In this document: positions 57,387-58,469 of the stretch, one piece after another
Layout of the letters: each line of letters begins with the position of its first letter
How positions within the stretch are numbered: position 1 is the first letter of the stretch
Assembly: GCA_026391005.1 (NCBI GenBank)
Contig: JAPLEV010000055.1
Location: forward strand, 1 to 58,469
From: Flavobacteriia bacterium
Lineage (GTDB): Bacteria > Bacteroidota > Bacteroidia > Flavobacteriales_D > Crocinitomicaceae
DNA: 58,469 bases
Direction: 5' to 3'
Made by a program: the position numbers and the translations under genes
Notes under the pieces: generated by a model
What the model was told of the DNA's origin: nothing
Databases searched by the model: none
The model's input: the letters and a program-made list of their open reading frames with translations, nothing else

Positions 57387-57950
57387 TCACTTCAACCACG
57401 AACCGCCAACAGAAATGACATTTTCCAAGGCTAAGTAATCGCGATAAGATGCTTCGGTAAGTCCACCCGTTGGGCAAAATTTCAGGTGCGGAAAAACCTG
57501 TCCATATGTTTTCAGGGCTTCTACTCCACCAAATAAAAATGCGGGAAAAAACTTAAAGGTATCCCATTCGAATTGCAAACCATTAATTATATCGCTTGGT
57601 GTGGCTACCCCGGGAATAAACGCAATTTTGCTATCCATTAATTGTTGGGCCAAGCCACTATGCAAACCAGGGCTTACCATGAAATCAACCTGTAATTCCA
57701 TGGCTTTATGAATTTGAGCTTCAAGCACCACCGTTCCCATTCCGACTGTTATTTCATTTCCATACCTCTCTTTCACTTTTTGAATCGCATCATACGCTAC
57801 AGGCGTTCGCAAGGTAATTTCGATACATTTAACATTGTTCCGCAATAGCACCTCCATTTTTGCATCTACCTCATCTAGTTTCGTAAAGGTTACCACTGGA
57901 ATGATAGGATGATTCGCCAATACCTCACGAATGTTATTTTGTTTTGTCAT
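57387..57950 (-). CDS. eda: KDPG/KHG aldolase (2-dehydro-3-deoxyphosphogluconate aldolase)
   Basis: 187 residues, slightly shorter than the usual ~205. Class I aldolase barrel: ANHPIIPVVTF, VKCIEITLRTP with the catalytic Glu, VGMGTV, DFMVSPGLH and IPGVATPSDI, the Schiff-base Lys region FKFFPAF, and KFCPTGGL. Splits 2-keto-3-deoxy-6-phosphogluconate to pyruvate and glyceraldehyde 3-phosphate. The full Entner-Doudoroff pathway is not in the window, so it may serve sugar-acid breakdown. The start overlaps the bshC end as ATGA. Confidence 0.9.
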   Translation of the reverse strand: MTKQNNIREVLANHPIIPVVTFTKLDEVDAKMEVLLRNNVKCIEITLRTPVAYDAIQKVKERYGNEITVGMGTVVLEAQIHKAMELQVDFMVSPGLHSGLAQQLMDSKIAFIPGVATPSDIINGLQFEWDTFKFFPAFLFGGVEALKTYGQVFPHLKFCPTGGLTEASYRDYLALENVISVGGSWLK

Positions 57951-58469
57951 TTTGTTTCAATTACAATATTAATATCAGTATTAGTTGGGTTGATGGCCTT
58001 ATAAATTTCATGTAATTTTTCACTCACATTTCCTTCAGGACAAATTTGGAAAAAATTCATGGAACGCTCTTGCATATTACCATTCGGAAAGAGCTTTTCT
58101 TTTACCTGCTCAATTAGCTTGATTGACTTTTCATGCTTTAGCTTCTCAGCTCGCCATGATTTATCTTTGATGGATTGAAGAACGTTTTGCATTTTAGATA
58201 AATCGGCTCCCACAGTGCTTGACAAAGAGGCCTCATGGTCGGAAATTAAGGTAGATACGTGTTCTTTTATCGAATCAAATAATCCATCTATTGCAGAAAA
58301 ATCTAGCGCAGAGGAATCTTGTCGCTTGATAAATTCTTTACTGATTTTATGACTATCAGCAAAAAAATCCCTCCAAGTTAATCCCAAGGAAGCTATTTTA
58401 TTTGCCAAGGCATGGTCAATATAAATTAGGCTAGAACGCGCCTGAATGAGCGGATAAACGACATTTGCT
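57947..58469 (-). CDS. bshC: Bacillithiol biosynthesis cysteine-adding enzyme BshC (partial)
   Basis: Only the last 173 residues are in the window; the frame stays open to the right edge, with ARSSLIYIDHALANKIASLG just before the first internal Met (58408). The visible part is the typical BshC end: WRDFFADSHKISKEFI, a coiled-coil domain and the motif AEKLKHEKSIKLIEQVKEKL then FPNGNMQERSMNFF. BshC adds cysteine to GlcN-malate in bacillithiol synthesis. It overlaps eda by 4 bp. Confidence 0.88.
   Translation of the reverse strand, partial: ANVVYPLIQARSSLIYIDHALANKIASLGLTWRDFFADSHKISKEFIKRQDSSALDFSAIDGLFDSIKEHVSTLISDHEASLSSTVGADLSKMQNVLQSIKDKSWRAEKLKHEKSIKLIEQVKEKLFPNGNMQERSMNFFQICPEGNVSEKLHEIYKAINPTNTDINIVIETK

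Overview
The window reads as chromosomal DNA of a Flavobacteriales-type Bacteroidetes. It is AT-rich and most start codons lack a Shine-Dalgarno sequence. Several starts are preceded by the Bacteroidetes -7 element TAnnTTTG. Proteins carry type IX secretion (T9SS) C-terminal domains, there is a PorP/SprF protein and a CHU_C adhesin, and bacillithiol (BshC) and lipid-A/Kdo (KdsC) genes are present. These genera cannot be separated further from the sequence alone.

Layout. Positions 1-1350 hold the 3' end of a TonB-dependent receptor, then a field of REP-like hairpins around a REP-associated tyrosine transposase. From 1358 to 19292 (mostly minus strand) lies a housekeeping block: DUF7033/deacetylase-like protein and WecB, RadC, a new 58-aa membrane protein, GcvT and EF-P, an RluA-type synthase, a CvfB-like S1 protein, an exported unknown protein, Rpe, an L,D-transpeptidase, then rhomboid and class IV aminotransferase (plus strand), and KdsC, DUF2520 and SecA (minus). 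From 19430 to 30670 (plus): GuaA, a LysM protein, HemF, then a surface-adhesin module made of a SprB-repeat/CHU_C protein, PorP/SprF and OmpA/PD40, followed by a lipoprotein. From 30863 to 37604: two T9SS cargo enzymes (M1 peptidase and subtilase, minus), a second subtilase and an NTF2-like protein (plus). From 37604 to 42587 (plus) is a tight operon prmC-ligA-unknown-dapA-M15 dipeptidase. From 42588 to 47876 is an accessory region: a broken ORF, an orphan gene, a YqiA-like hydrolase, an IS3-family element that has cut a small lipoprotein gene, large hairpins and a delta-60-repeat T9SS protein. From 47877 to 53987 (minus) is an RND efflux operon (TetR, TolC, adaptor, pump) whose pump gene is frameshifted. 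From 54091 to the end: an NUC1-type nuclease, an SPFH protein preceded by a new 37-aa lipoprotein and a (TTTA)7 microsatellite, a beta-barrel-like protein, a KDPG-type aldolase and the 3' part of bshC.

The most unusual items are the RAYT/REP field with a 129-bp tandem duplication, the two unlisted small genes (58 and 37 aa), the damaged RND pump behind an otherwise intact and apparently self-regulated operon, and the frame-broken ORF across an A11 run. I see no CRISPR array, tRNA, rRNA or prophage, and no clear multi-gene system that is wholly new.
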